Shown here: piece by piece, positions 8,699 through 18,337 of the stretch
Layout: every line of letters starts with the position of its first letter
Position numbering within the stretch: position 1 is the stretch's first letter
Assembly (NCBI GenBank): GCA_963752755.1
Contig: CAVVZJ010000028.1
Coordinates: 1-63,980, forward strand
Direction: 5' to 3'
DNA: 63,980 nt
Source: CAVVZJ01 sp963752755
Lineage (GTDB): Bacteria; Planctomycetota; Planctomycetia; Isosphaerales; Isosphaeraceae
The notes under the pieces: generated by a model
The model's input: only the letters and a program-made list of their open reading frames with translations
What the model was told of the DNA's origin: nothing
Database searches by the model: none
Program-made: the position numbers and the translations under genes

Positions 8699-11119
8699 TT
8701 ATCCATGGCCGAAGTCGAAGCGGACCTCGCCCCCCTCCAGCTTGAGCCTGGCGTCGAAGGTCTTCCCGGACTTCGACGCGAAGCCCTTGAGCAATGGGCT
8801 CCGGCCCTCCTTCAACAGCGTCCGCGCCGTTCGGACCGTGATCCGCTTGCCGGCGATCGTCTTCCAGATCGCAAACTTGCACCCCTGCTTCCAGCCCCGA
8901 CAACCAAACGACTTCGCCTGTTCGATCACCTCCGCGCCACAGAGCGGGCAGACGCCGAGGACGTTCGTAACGACGCCCTCCGACCCATCCGCGACGTCCC
9001 CTCCCTTCTCTGCGGCGACTCTCCCACGCCGCTTCCCGGTCTGTGCCTTCCGTCCTCCGGATCGCCGACCCGGTGCTGGCAACGCTCCTTGCGGCCTTCC
9101 GACCGGAACCGGGAACTCCGTCAGGTCGCCGCTATCCAGCAGTTGGAGGACGACCCCGCCTGGCTCGCCCTTCCCCGACGGCAACAGTACTCGGCGCTGA
9201 AGGAGTTGCCGGACCTCGTCGTCGTCGAGCCGACGGCCCTGGTGCTTGCGTTGCAGGACGAACGGGCAACCGTCCCGCCAGCCAGAGCAGCCGAAGTCCC
9301 GCTTGCCCTCGATCACCGGGCGACCGCAGAGCGGGCAATCGCCGAGTCGGGAGGCATCAATCGGCGCGTCGCCGGAATGGATGACCTCGCCCGTGTAGTG
9401 AACAATTTCCTCCATGAACCGGCGTGGGTCGAGCTGACCGCGTTCGACCTCGCGCAGCTTTGCCTCCCACTCGCCCGTCAACTCGGGCGACTTGAGACCC
9501 CTGTCCTGCACCAACGCCACGAGGTAGCGACCCAGGTCGGTCGCAGCAAGCGTCTTCTTTTCACGGGTGATGTAGCCGCGACTGAGCAACGTCTCGATGA
9601 TCGCGGCCCGCGTGGCGGGCGTACCGAGTCCGCGTTCCTTGAGGGCCTCCTTCAACGCCTCGTCATCGACCAGCTTGCCAGCCGTCTCCATCGCGCCGAG
9701 CAAGGTGGCCTCGGTGTACGGCCTCGGGGGCGACGTCTCGCCCCGTCGAACGAACGGCTCATGCGGCCCGCTCTCGCCAGCCTGGAAGTCGGGGAGGTCT
9801 TGCTCGTCCTCCTTCCGGTCGTCGTCTTTGCGCGGGTAGAGAACGGTCCACCCCGGCTCCAGCACGCGGACGCCGCGAGCCCGGAAGGGGACACCATTGG
9901 AGACGGCGGAAACGGTCGTCACCTCCTTGATGCACACAGGATAGAAGGCGGCGATGAGGCGGGTGACGACGGCGTCGAACACCTTCGCCGCCGCGGGGGA
10001 GAGCGATCCGAGATGCTTGCCGGTCGGGATGATCGCATGGTGGTCGCTGACCTTGGCGTCGTTGATGATCCGACCGTTGAACGGGAGCGAGGTGAGATCG
10101 AGACGCTCGATCTCAGTGGGACGCAGAGCGCGGAGGTCTTCGAGGATGCCAGGCACCTTGGGCCGCATGTCGTTGCCGAGGTAGCGGGAGTCGGTCCGGG
10201 GGTAGCTGATGAGCTTCGACTCGTAGAGCGTCTGGGCCGCCTTCAACGTGGCATCGGCCGAGAGGCCGAACCGGCGGTTCATGTCGCGTTGGAGTTCGGT
10301 CAGGTCGTAGAGTTGCGGCGGCGCGACACGCTCCGGCTTGCGTTCGACGCCCAAGATCTTGAAGAGCTGACCCAGGACGCGCTGCAAGGTCGCCTGCGCC
10401 GCCTCCTCCTTCGCGAACCGGTCGCCCGCGAAGCGGAACGTAACCTCGCGATAGCGGGTCAGCAGCTCCCAGAACGGCTCGGGTTTGAATGTGCGGATCT
10501 CGTCGTCGCGCCGGACGATCAAGGACAGAACCGGCGTCTGGACCCGGCCGACGCTCCAGAGCAGGCCGCCGGAGCGGTAGCGGACGGTGTAGTAGCGAGT
10601 AGCGTTCAGTCCGACGATCCAGTCGGACTCGCTCCGGCAGCGGGCAGCGGCGTAGAGGTCGTCGTAGTCGGAGAGCGGCCGGAGTCGGGCGAAGGCGTCG
10701 CGGATCGCCTCGCGGGTCAAGGAGCTGAGCCAGAGGCGGCGCATCGGCAGGCCCATGCATCCGGTCAACTCCAGGATGTAGCGGAAGATCAGCTCGCCCT
10801 CGCGGCCGGCGTCGGTGGCACAGACAATCTCGTCGGCGTTGCGGAAAAGGCGGCGGACGATCTCGAACTGCTTGCGGGCCCCCCTCTCGTCAAGCACCTT
10901 CAGGCCGAACCGCTCGGGGACGAACGGCAAAGTTGCCAGCGACCACCGTTTCAGGGCCGGGTCGTAATCCTGCGGCTCCTTGAGGGAGACGAGGTGGCCG
11001 AGGGCCCAAGTTACCTGGTAGCCCCGCCCTTCGAAATAGCCCTCGCGACGGCTGTCGGCGCCGAGGAACGAGGCCAGCTCGCGGGCGACCGACGGCTTCT
11101 CGGCGAGCACGACGCGCAT
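8699..11119 (-). CDS. topB: DNA topoisomerase III (type IA)
   Basis: ATP-independent type IA topoisomerase of 806 residues that relaxes negative supercoils and decatenates DNA. It starts MRVVLAEKPSVAREL (Toprim domain). The acidic metal site is in CATDAGREGELIFR. The active-site tyrosine is in LISYPRTDSRYL (about residue 305), and the domain III motif VSDHHAIIPT is present. Two C-terminal four-Cys zinc motifs follow: CPLCG with a later CSGW...GC, and a second CPLCG with CRGW...GC, separated by a low-complexity basic linker. The start at 11119 fits the conserved N-terminus, although the frame remains open further upstream. It converges with the GH57 gene, 18 bases apart. Confidence 0.92.
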   Translation of the reverse strand: MRVVLAEKPSVARELASFLGADSRREGYFEGRGYQVTWALGHLVSLKEPQDYDPALKRWSLATLPFVPERFGLKVLDERGARKQFEIVRRLFRNADEIVCATDAGREGELIFRYILELTGCMGLPMRRLWLSSLTREAIRDAFARLRPLSDYDDLYAAARCRSESDWIVGLNATRYYTVRYRSGGLLWSVGRVQTPVLSLIVRRDDEIRTFKPEPFWELLTRYREVTFRFAGDRFAKEEAAQATLQRVLGQLFKILGVERKPERVAPPQLYDLTELQRDMNRRFGLSADATLKAAQTLYESKLISYPRTDSRYLGNDMRPKVPGILEDLRALRPTEIERLDLTSLPFNGRIINDAKVSDHHAIIPTGKHLGSLSPAAAKVFDAVVTRLIAAFYPVCIKEVTTVSAVSNGVPFRARGVRVLEPGWTVLYPRKDDDRKEDEQDLPDFQAGESGPHEPFVRRGETSPPRPYTEATLLGAMETAGKLVDDEALKEALKERGLGTPATRAAIIETLLSRGYITREKKTLAATDLGRYLVALVQDRGLKSPELTGEWEAKLREVERGQLDPRRFMEEIVHYTGEVIHSGDAPIDASRLGDCPLCGRPVIEGKRDFGCSGWRDGCPFVLQRKHQGRRLDDDEVRQLLQRRVLLPSGKGEPGGVVLQLLDSGDLTEFPVPVGRPQGALPAPGRRSGGRKAQTGKRRGRVAAEKGGDVADGSEGVVTNVLGVCPLCGAEVIEQAKSFGCRGWKQGCKFAIWKTIAGKRITVRTARTLLKEGRSPLLKGFASKSGKTFDARLKLEGGEVRFDFGHG

Positions 11120-11431
11120 CGTCCGTCGGCGACGGGTCGCCCCTCCGTTCGGAACCGCCACTCTCCAAATCGCGGGCCCGCTGCCCGCCTCTCCTATTCC
11201 ATTGTACACCCGGCCCGTGGTCGAACGAAGGGCGCCCGCCGACACTCCGAGGTAACTCCTTTTCGCCGCTCGGATGGACCGACCCCTCACATGGCCCGAT
11301 CGTCCGTGGTATGGTTGGGCGGGCTGACCCATCGTGGACAGCGTGTCGAGGCCCCGCCCTCCCGAGCAACGGTCGCCGTGGACCCTCCTCGGCGTTTGCG
11401 AGCAAAACTTCCTCAGAGCGGCGTTCCGGTG
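11120..11431. other. Divergent intergenic region between topB and the TTT transporter
   Basis: About 310 bases with no gene-like signal on either strand. It presumably carries promoters for both neighbours. Confidence 0.4.
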
Positions 11432-12767
11432 ATGTGGCGATTTCGCAACGGTCCGCGCTTCGTCGGACTGCTGGCAACGCTGGTCTTGCTGACGGGTTGC
11501 TCGGATCGTGGGCAATATCCGAGCCGGCCGATCGTGCTCATCTGCCCTTGGGCCGCCGGTGGCGGCACGGACCGGGTTTCGCGGCAGGTTGCCGTCTTGC
11601 TGGAACAGGAAATGGGGGTCCCGGTCAACGTCATCAACGCCACCGGCGGCTCGGGCGTGACGGGCCATACTCGAGGCGCACTCGCCCGGCCGGACGGTTA
11701 CACGCTGACGATGATCACCGTCGAGCTGAACATGCTCCACTGGCGGGGCCTGACCAACATCAGTTACCACGATTTTCAACCGTTGATGCAGCTCAACCGC
11801 GACGACGCGGCTTTGTTCGTCCGAGGCGATGCGCCATGGTCGTCCCTGGCCGAGCTGGAGCGGGCGATCCGCGACAAGCCCGGAGCGTTGAAGGCATCGG
11901 GCACGGCGCAGGGGGGGATCTGGCATGTGAGCGTGGCCGGCTGGCTCGACGCGATCGGCCTGCAAGCCGATGACGTCATCTGGATCTCGATCAACGGGGC
12001 CGGCCCCTCGCTTCAGGAGTTGCTCTCCGGCGGGGTAGGGATGGTCTGCTGCTCGTTGCCCGAGGCCCAGACCTTGCTCGAAGCCGGCGAGGTCCGCTGC
12101 CTCGGCGTGATGGCCGACCACCGCGTGCCGTCTTTCCCCGACGTGCCGACGTTCCGCGAGCAAGGCTACGACTGGTCCATCGGCGGCTGGCGCGGCCTGG
12201 CCCTGCCGCCCGACGTGCCGGTCGATCGGTTCGAGTCACTGCTCGCCGCGCTCGGTCGGGTGGTCCGCAGCGATGCCTACCGACGTTTCATGGAATCCAA
12301 CGGCTTCGACTCCTCGATCCTCGGCCCAGCCGAGTTCACTGCGTCACTGGCCGATTACGACGCGAAGTTCCGCGAGATCCTGACCAGTGACGCCTTCCGC
12401 TCGGTCCGCCGGGCCCGATACGGTCCTTATGTGTTCCCGACCGTGCTGGCCATCGGCATGGCCCTGACTTTCCTGACGATCCTCGCCCGTGGCGGCTGGC
12501 GGCGGCCTGAGGGTGAGGAGCGGACGGGGGCGGTCGGCTTCGTCCGCATCGCACTGGTGGTCGGCTGGGTCGTTGCTTTCATGGTCTTGCTGGAGATTGC
12601 AGGTTATGTCCTCACGGGTACATTCTTGTTGCTGGCCATGCTGTTGTATCTCCGGGTACGATGGACGTCTGGCGGTTGCGATGTCGCTGCTGATCGTGCC
12701 GCTGTCGTATCAGGTCTTCGCGGTCGGCCTGCGGGTGCCGTTGCCCTGGGGCTGGCTGGGCTGGTGA
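11432..12767 (+). CDS. Tripartite tricarboxylate transporter: binding protein fused to TctB subunit (frameshifted)
   Basis: The first about 320 residues are a Bug/TctC-type periplasmic binding protein. They have a lipoprotein signal (LLTGC, Cys 23), the motif PWAAGGGTDRVSR, and the N-A-T-G-G-S-G-V ligand loop. The same frame then runs into a small membrane domain with several hydrophobic segments, matching the TctB subunit usually encoded separately. At about 12655 the frame changes by one base; the remaining TctB segment (MSLLIVPLSYQVFAVGLRVP) continues in the new frame to 12767. The TctA gene starts 12 bases later, supporting one functional transporter. Substrate, probably a carboxylate, is not predictable. 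The fusion would tether the binding domain to the membrane. Confidence 0.75.
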
Positions 12768-12779
12768 GGCGGATTGCTC

Positions 12780-14357
12780 ATGGACCCCGCGTTCGTCAAC
12801 GCCGCCGGGCAGGTCTTTCTCGATCCGTGGCTCTGGCTGATCGTGCTGGCGTCGGCGGCCTACGGGATTTTCATCGGCGCCGTGCCGGGCCTGACCGCCA
12901 CGATGGCGATGGCCTTGATGGTCCCCTTGACGTACTGGCTCGACCCGGTTCCGGCGTTGGCGGCGATCGTTACGATGGAAGCCTGCGCCATTTTCGCGGG
13001 AGACATCCCGTCCGCCCTGCTCCGCATGCCCGGCACGCCCGCTTCGGCTGCCTACACCGAAGATGCGTATGGATTGACTCGTCGTGGACAGCCCGAGCGG
13101 GCGATGGGCGTGGCGTTGGTGTCGAGCGTCGTCGGCGGTCTCTTCGGCGCCTTGATTCTGATCTCGCTCGGCTACCAGCTCGCCCGGACCGCGGCCTGGT
13201 TCAGCACCGTCGAATACTTCTGGCTCTATCTGCTGGGCCTGAGCTGCGCGGTCGTCATCGCGCAGGAGTCGCTGGCGAAGGGGCTCTTCGGGATGTTGCT
13301 GGGACTGCTGCTCTCCACCGTCGGATTGAGTGCCGTCCACGCCCAGGCCCGGTTCACCTTCGGACTGCCGGAGCTTTACCAGGGGATCAACTTCATCCCG
13401 GCGATGATCGGGCTGTTCGGGCTCTCGGAGGTTCTCAAGAACCTGGTGAAGCTCGACGGGGAGCCCGAGAGCGCAACGACCGCACCCCCCGTGCCCGCGT
13501 CTCGTGCCCCGTGGCGGCGCTGGATCGCAACGACGGTTGCGGAGCCGGCCCGCCTGATGCTGGCCCGCCCCTGGGCCTCGATCCGCTCCGGCCTGATCGG
13601 CACGGCCATCGGCATCCTGCCGGGGGCGGGGGCTGACATCGCGAGCTGGGTCACGCTCGCCGTCACCCGCCGCACCCAGAAGGGCCGCGCGTCGGACGAG
13701 TCGGCGGCCGTCGAGCGACTCTGCGACGCCGGCAATGCCAACAACTCCGCCCTGGCCGGCGCCTGGATCCCCGCCCTCGTCTTCGGCATCCCGGGCGACT
13801 CCGTGACGGCGATCGTGCTCGGCGTCCTCCTGATGAAGAACATCAAGCCAGGTCCAGAGATCTTCACGAAGCAGGCGACCCTGGTTTACGCCCTTTATCT
13901 CCTGTTCATCCTCGCGAACCTGGTGCTGCTGCCTGTCGGCCTGCTGGCGATCAAAGTGGGCGGGTACGTCGTGCGAGTGCCGCGGCGGGTGCTCTTGCCG
14001 GTGATCCTGCTCTCGTGCGTGGTGGGAGCGTATGCGATCAACGGCAGCGCCTTCGACGTCTGGGTCATGCTGGGCATGGGCCTGGTTGGCTTCTTGCTGG
14101 AGCGACGACGGGTGCCGCTCGGTCCGGTCGTGCTGGGGATCATCCTGGGAGGACCGCTGGAGGAGCGGTTCATCCAGACCCTCACCGGCGCCGGCGGCTC
14201 GCCGCTGGCGTTCTTCGACCGTCCCCTCTCGGCCTTGCTGGGGATCCTTTGCGTCGGCCTCTGGCTCACGATCTTTGTCCTGGGCGCCCTCCGGCTGCGT
14301 CCCAGCCAGCGACGCGAGGCGACCCCCGAGGCCCCGCCCGCGGCAGTGCGGGAGTGA
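12780..14357 (+). CDS. tctA: Tripartite tricarboxylate transporter permease, TctA family
   Basis: Large membrane subunit of a TTT transporter, 525 residues with about ten hydrophobic segments. Family features include the G-A-V-P-G-L-T-A-T-M-A segment near the N-terminus, MPGTPASAAYTEDAYG (the conserved G-T-P-x-A-A region), and GILPGAGADIASWV with NNSALAGAWIPALVFGIPGDS in the second half. The start is ATG 12780, with GAGG about ten bases upstream. A TTG two codons earlier is possible. With the fused TctC-TctB gene just upstream it would make a two-protein TTT system that uses the proton motive force. Confidence 0.88.
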   Translation: MDPAFVNAAGQVFLDPWLWLIVLASAAYGIFIGAVPGLTATMAMALMVPLTYWLDPVPALAAIVTMEACAIFAGDIPSALLRMPGTPASAAYTEDAYGLTRRGQPERAMGVALVSSVVGGLFGALILISLGYQLARTAAWFSTVEYFWLYLLGLSCAVVIAQESLAKGLFGMLLGLLLSTVGLSAVHAQARFTFGLPELYQGINFIPAMIGLFGLSEVLKNLVKLDGEPESATTAPPVPASRAPWRRWIATTVAEPARLMLARPWASIRSGLIGTAIGILPGAGADIASWVTLAVTRRTQKGRASDESAAVERLCDAGNANNSALAGAWIPALVFGIPGDSVTAIVLGVLLMKNIKPGPEIFTKQATLVYALYLLFILANLVLLPVGLLAIKVGGYVVRVPRRVLLPVILLSCVVGAYAINGSAFDVWVMLGMGLVGFLLERRRVPLGPVVLGIILGGPLEERFIQTLTGAGGSPLAFFDRPLSALLGILCVGLWLTIFVLGALRLRPSQRREATPEAPPAAVRE

Positions 14358-14362
14358 GGACG

Positions 14363-15688
14363 TCAGGGCTTCACGATCGTGCCGTCCCGACGGCGGACGT
14401 TGCCCCAGTTCAGGTCGAAGGGCGGGTCATCCTGGATCGGGAACTTGGCGGCCAGGGACTCGTCGAGGTCGATCCCAAGGCCGGGGCGGTCGTTGGCGTG
14501 GTAGTAGCCGTCGTTCAGTTCGGGGCAGCCGGGGAAGACGTCGCGTTCGGCCTGATTGAAGGCGCGGGCTTCCTGGATGCCGAAGTTGGGCACGGTGAGG
14601 TCAAGGTGGACGTTGGCCGCGTGGCCGACCGGCGAGACGTCGCCCGGCCCGTGCCAGGCGGTTCGGACTCCGAAGAACTCACAGAGCGTGGCCAGCTTGC
14701 GGGCGGAGGTCAGGCCGCCGGCCTGGGAGATGTGGACGCGGATGAAGTCGATCAACTGGTCCTTGACCAGGGGCAGCCACTCGTTCGGGTTGTTGAACAG
14801 CTCGCCCATCGCGATCGGCGTGGTGGTCTGTTCGCGGAGTTGTTTGAAATATCCCAGATCTTCGGGGCTGAACGGGTCTTCGAGGAAGAACGGCCGGTAC
14901 GGCTCCAGGTCCTTCGCTAGCCGGATCGCCAGGATCGGCGGGACGCGTTCGTGGACGTCGTGCAGCAGCTCCACCTCGTCGCCGACCTGCTTGCGAAGGT
15001 GCTCGAACAGCCGCGGGATCAGGCGCACGTACGGCGCGGGCTCCCACGTCGAGCCGGCGTTGCGTTGTTCCCGGCCGCCCAGGCTGTAGGCATGGTAGTT
15101 GGGCACGCCGACCTGAACGCGGACATGGCGATAGCCCTGCTCCAGGAAGCGGCGGACCTGGTCCTCGACCGCCTCGAACGTCTTCCCGCTGGCGTGCCGG
15201 TAGGTGTCCACGGCCTCGCGGCACTTGCCGCCGAGGAGTTGATAGACGGGCAGGCCGGCGACCTTGCCGAGGATGTCCCAGAGGGCGATGTCCACGCCGC
15301 TCAAGGCGTTGTTGAGGACCGGCCCGTTGCGCCAGTAGGAGCTGACGTAGGACGAGGCCCAGAGGTCCTCGATTCGGAGCGGGTCCTTGCCGATCAGGAA
15401 GGGTCGGAGGTACTGGTCGATGGCCGTCTGGACAACGCGAGGGCGCTGGGTGAAGGTGGCGCAGCCGAGACCGTACAGGCCCGGTTCGTCGGTGAGGACC
15501 TTGACCACGACCAGGCGAATCCCGGCCGGAGCGGTGAGGATGGTGCGGACGTCGGTGATCTTCCGCTTCGGCAGTGACTTCACCGCCGCGGGCTCGTCGT
15601 CCGCGCCAGCCTTGTGACCGGAGAGCTGCGAGAGTCCGGCCAGGCCAGCGCCGAGGGTGCCCGCCTTGAGCCAGGTACGCCTGTCCAT
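14363..15688 (-). CDS. Mandelate racemase/muconate lactonizing enzyme family protein, mannonate dehydratase-like
   Basis: Enolase-superfamily protein of 441 residues with a Tat-like N-terminus (MDRRTWLKAGTLGAGLAGL). It has the capping-domain segment LSGVDIALWDILGKVAGLPVYQLLGG. The barrel-domain metal region includes LLHDVHERVPPILA and FFLEDPFSPED. Later it has AMGELFNNPNEW, DFIRVHISQAGG and AWHGPGDVSPVGHAAN. The H-G-P-G-D-x-S-P-x-G-x-A-A-N stretch is typical of the RspA/D-mannonate dehydratase subgroup. AAGGAG precedes the start. Export is unusual for the family but fits the neighbouring signal-bearing enzymes. It is the third gene of a minus-strand set with the galactonate dehydratase-like gene and the esterase. 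Confidence 0.82.
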   Translation of the reverse strand: MDRRTWLKAGTLGAGLAGLSQLSGHKAGADDEPAAVKSLPKRKITDVRTILTAPAGIRLVVVKVLTDEPGLYGLGCATFTQRPRVVQTAIDQYLRPFLIGKDPLRIEDLWASSYVSSYWRNGPVLNNALSGVDIALWDILGKVAGLPVYQLLGGKCREAVDTYRHASGKTFEAVEDQVRRFLEQGYRHVRVQVGVPNYHAYSLGGREQRNAGSTWEPAPYVRLIPRLFEHLRKQVGDEVELLHDVHERVPPILAIRLAKDLEPYRPFFLEDPFSPEDLGYFKQLREQTTTPIAMGELFNNPNEWLPLVKDQLIDFIRVHISQAGGLTSARKLATLCEFFGVRTAWHGPGDVSPVGHAANVHLDLTVPNFGIQEARAFNQAERDVFPGCPELNDGYYHANDRPGLGIDLDESLAAKFPIQDDPPFDLNWGNVRRRDGTIVKP

Positions 15689-15728
15689 GTCGGTCGAACT
15701 CCTTCGATCGGGGTTGACGAGCAACGGC

Positions 15729-17027
15729 TTACCAGTCCACCACGGAGCCGTCATCCAGGTCGTAGGTCTCGCGGTTCTTCCAGTCGTGGCCAATCTTGTC
15801 GGCGAGCGCGTCCTCATCCAGTTCGATGCCGAGGCCGGGTCCACGCGGGAGGTCGATGTAGCCGTCCACAACGCGGAAGGGTGACTTGATGTAGCCGTCG
15901 CCGAGGCTGACCTGCTCCTGGCAGAGGAAGTTGGGAATCGAGGCGGCGACATGGAGGCCGGCGGCGAGGGAGATCGGACCGAGGGGGTTGTGGGGCGCGA
16001 TCGCGGCGTAGTACGACTCGGCCATGCCGGCGATCAGACGGACCTCGGTGATCCCGCCGGCGTGGCAGAGGTCGGGCTGGAGGATCGACGCGGCACCTTT
16101 CTCCAGGATCTCGCGGAAGCCCCACTTGGTGAAGATCCGCTCGCCGGTGGCGATCGGTAGGTGAGTGCCGCGGGCGATCTCAGCCATCACGTCCACGTTC
16201 TGGCACTGCACCGGTTCTTCAATGAACATCGGTTGGTATGGCTCCAGCGCCTTGATCAGGAGCTTTGCTGTCTGCGGGCTGATGGCGCCGTGGAAGTCAA
16301 TGCCGATGTCCACGTCGTCGCCGCCCGCCTCCCGCAAGGCGGCGAAGCGCTCGGCCGCGTGGCCGACGAAGGCCGGCGTCTCGATGATCCGCGCCGGCCG
16401 TTCCTTGGCGACGCCCGTCTTGAACGACCGGAACCCCTCGCCCAGTCGCCGCCGGATCGCCTCGGGCGAATTCGCATGGGCATAGACTCGAACCCGCGAT
16501 CGGGTTGGCCCGCCGAGCAGCTCATAGACCGGGACGCCGAGTGCCTTGCCCTTGATGTCCCAGAGCGCCTGATCGATCCCACTGAGGGCGCTGGTGAGCA
16601 CCGGGCCGCCGCGATAGAAGGCGTGACGGTACATCGCCTGCCAGTGGTGGACGACCGCCCGCGGGTCCTTGCCGACCAGGTAGTCGGCCATCTCCTCGAC
16701 CGCCGTGGCGACCGTCCGCGACCGCCCCTCGACGATCGGCTCGCCCAGGCCGACAATCCCGGCGTCGGTGTGGACCTTCAGGAAAAGCCAGCGTGGCTTG
16801 ACGGGGATCGTCTCGACCTTGGTGATTCGCAATCGCTCCCCCGTACCGACGAGCCGTGCGGCGTTGTCCCGGCCCGAGCGGCCTTCGCCCGGGTCGGGCG
16901 GACTGTAGTCGCCGCGCTGCCCGGAACGCTGCGAGAGCGCGTAAGTCGCGGCGGAAGCGCCGGCGGCGCCGAGCAGGGAGAGAAGGAAGGTCCGCCGATG
17001 CTGGAGGAGCGATCGGATGCGTTTCAT
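15729..17027 (-). CDS. dgoD: D-galactonate dehydratase-like enolase-superfamily protein
   Basis: Predicted to dehydrate a sugar acid such as D-galactonate to the 2-keto-3-deoxy acid. It is 432 residues, with an N-terminal signal segment (RRTFLLSLLGAAGASAATYAL). Motifs match the galactonate dehydratase subgroup: LSGIDQALWDIKGKALGVPV, DIGIDFHGAISPQTAK (metal Asp plus the diagnostic His), FIEEPV, ATGERIFTKWGF, and the catalytic His in IAPHNPLGPISLAA. It overlaps the upstream esterase by four bases (ATGA) and lies 40 bases before the mannonate dehydratase-like gene. One catabolic operon is likely. The symbol reflects family resemblance; the exact substrate is inferred. Confidence 0.8.
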   Translation of the reverse strand: MKRIRSLLQHRRTFLLSLLGAAGASAATYALSQRSGQRGDYSPPDPGEGRSGRDNAARLVGTGERLRITKVETIPVKPRWLFLKVHTDAGIVGLGEPIVEGRSRTVATAVEEMADYLVGKDPRAVVHHWQAMYRHAFYRGGPVLTSALSGIDQALWDIKGKALGVPVYELLGGPTRSRVRVYAHANSPEAIRRRLGEGFRSFKTGVAKERPARIIETPAFVGHAAERFAALREAGGDDVDIGIDFHGAISPQTAKLLIKALEPYQPMFIEEPVQCQNVDVMAEIARGTHLPIATGERIFTKWGFREILEKGAASILQPDLCHAGGITEVRLIAGMAESYYAAIAPHNPLGPISLAAGLHVAASIPNFLCQEQVSLGDGYIKSPFRVVDGYIDLPRGPGLGIELDEDALADKIGHDWKNRETYDLDDGSVVDW

Positions 17028-18196
17028 GGCTTTTTCTCATCTCCCTCGGACGGGCCGGCAACCGGCAGGAACCGCTCGAACCAGGCGACCATCTCGGCCT
17101 TCATCTCGGGCAGGTATTCGTGGCCGGTCCCCTCGTAAACCACGCTGCGGAAACGCTCAGGATGACCGTAGAGCGCATAAAGAGCCCCGAGCTTCCGCTC
17201 CAGAACCTCGATGCCGTCGAGCGGCGCCCCGCCGTCCTCGTCGCCCGAGAGCATGAGCATTGGCCGCGGGGCCACCAGCGCGTAGATGGCTTCGGTGTCG
17301 AAGTGGGCCAGGACCGCGGGCACGAAATAATAGATGCCGTGGCGTCGAAGGTCGCCGTGGGCGATCAGCTCGGAGTAGCGGGTGAAGCAGGCGACGCCGA
17401 CGATCGCCTTGACCCGATCGTCGATCGCCGCCAGCCACCAGGCGCGGGTGCAGCCCATGCTCATGCCGGTGGCGCCGATCCGGTAGGGATCAACCTCCGG
17501 GCGGGTCTGGAGGTAGTCGAGCAGGCATTGCTCATCGCGGAGCATCATGCCCCAGAGCGTCCGGCCGAGCCAGAGGTTGAGCTTGAAGAGGCTTGCCTCC
17601 TGGGCTGCCTTGTCGCGGTCGTTCGACCCGTCGGGCCCCTTGCCGATCCGCTCGCCGTTGAAGTAGGCGTCGATGGCTGCCACGACGTACCCCTTGCGGG
17701 CTAGCATCGGCCCGACGTACTGGCCGTGGCCTTGCTGGGTGCAGAGGCTCTCCTTCGAGCTGCCGTGGCCGTGCAAACCAACGATCGCTGGCGCCCGCCC
17801 CGTGAGGCCCTTCGGAATCAGCAGGATGCCCGGCACGACCATATCCACACCATTATGGAACTGAAACCGTTCCAGGGTGTATCCGTCGTGATCCTCCCGG
17901 GAGATGACCTCGACGCGGGCCGGGTCGGGGCGCGGCGGCATCTCGCCAAGCAGCCGAAGAAGGAGGTCACGGGTCGCGGGCCGATCGGTCTGCCGCCAGC
18001 GTTGCAGGTCGTTGGGAACGGGCCAGTTGGGTAGCTTGATGTCGTGGAACGACTCGGGCACGACCTCCCACGGGCCGCCTTCCGCGTCGCCGCCACGGGC
18101 CTGAGCGGGTTTGACCCGGACCTGGGCCATCGCCGTCGAACCGATAAGAAACAGCGACAACGCAAGTAGCGACGCGGTCGGACATCGAAGACGCAT
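17024..18196 (-). CDS. Secreted alpha/beta-hydrolase (acetyl esterase/dienelactone hydrolase type)
   Basis: 390-residue protein with a Sec signal peptide ending near A-M-A-Q. The oxyanion-hole region is GLHGHGSSKES, the nucleophile elbow is GMSMG (Ser at about residue 245), an Asp candidate is in LSGDEDGG, and the catalytic His is in GTGHEYLPEM. The arrangement matches large planctomycete hydrolases related to acetyl xylan esterases. It heads the operon that continues with the galactonate dehydratase-like gene through a four-base overlap. It could deacylate a plant or algal sugar before the downstream dehydratases act, but this is inference from context. Confidence 0.78.
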   Translation of the reverse strand: MRLRCPTASLLALSLFLIGSTAMAQVRVKPAQARGGDAEGGPWEVVPESFHDIKLPNWPVPNDLQRWRQTDRPATRDLLLRLLGEMPPRPDPARVEVISREDHDGYTLERFQFHNGVDMVVPGILLIPKGLTGRAPAIVGLHGHGSSKESLCTQQGHGQYVGPMLARKGYVVAAIDAYFNGERIGKGPDGSNDRDKAAQEASLFKLNLWLGRTLWGMMLRDEQCLLDYLQTRPEVDPYRIGATGMSMGCTRAWWLAAIDDRVKAIVGVACFTRYSELIAHGDLRRHGIYYFVPAVLAHFDTEAIYALVAPRPMLMLSGDEDGGAPLDGIEVLERKLGALYALYGHPERFRSVVYEGTGHEYLPEMKAEMVAWFERFLPVAGPSEGDEKKP

Positions 18197-18337
18197 GAGC
18201 GATCCTCTCCGGCTTGGTGGTCTCACCAGATCCAGGGCGGTCCGATCCGAACCGCCCCGGGAACGTTCCCCGGCCTGAGGATACACGCCCGGGGCGCCTC
18301 GGTCAGCGCTCCGCCAGCCTGGATCGACGAAAGCGGC

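Noticed and set aside
8705..11431. Plus-strand open frame running through topB into the TTT binding protein
   Set aside because: The part opposite topB has no recognisable domains. Only the section from ATG 11432, with signal peptide and ligand motifs, is real.
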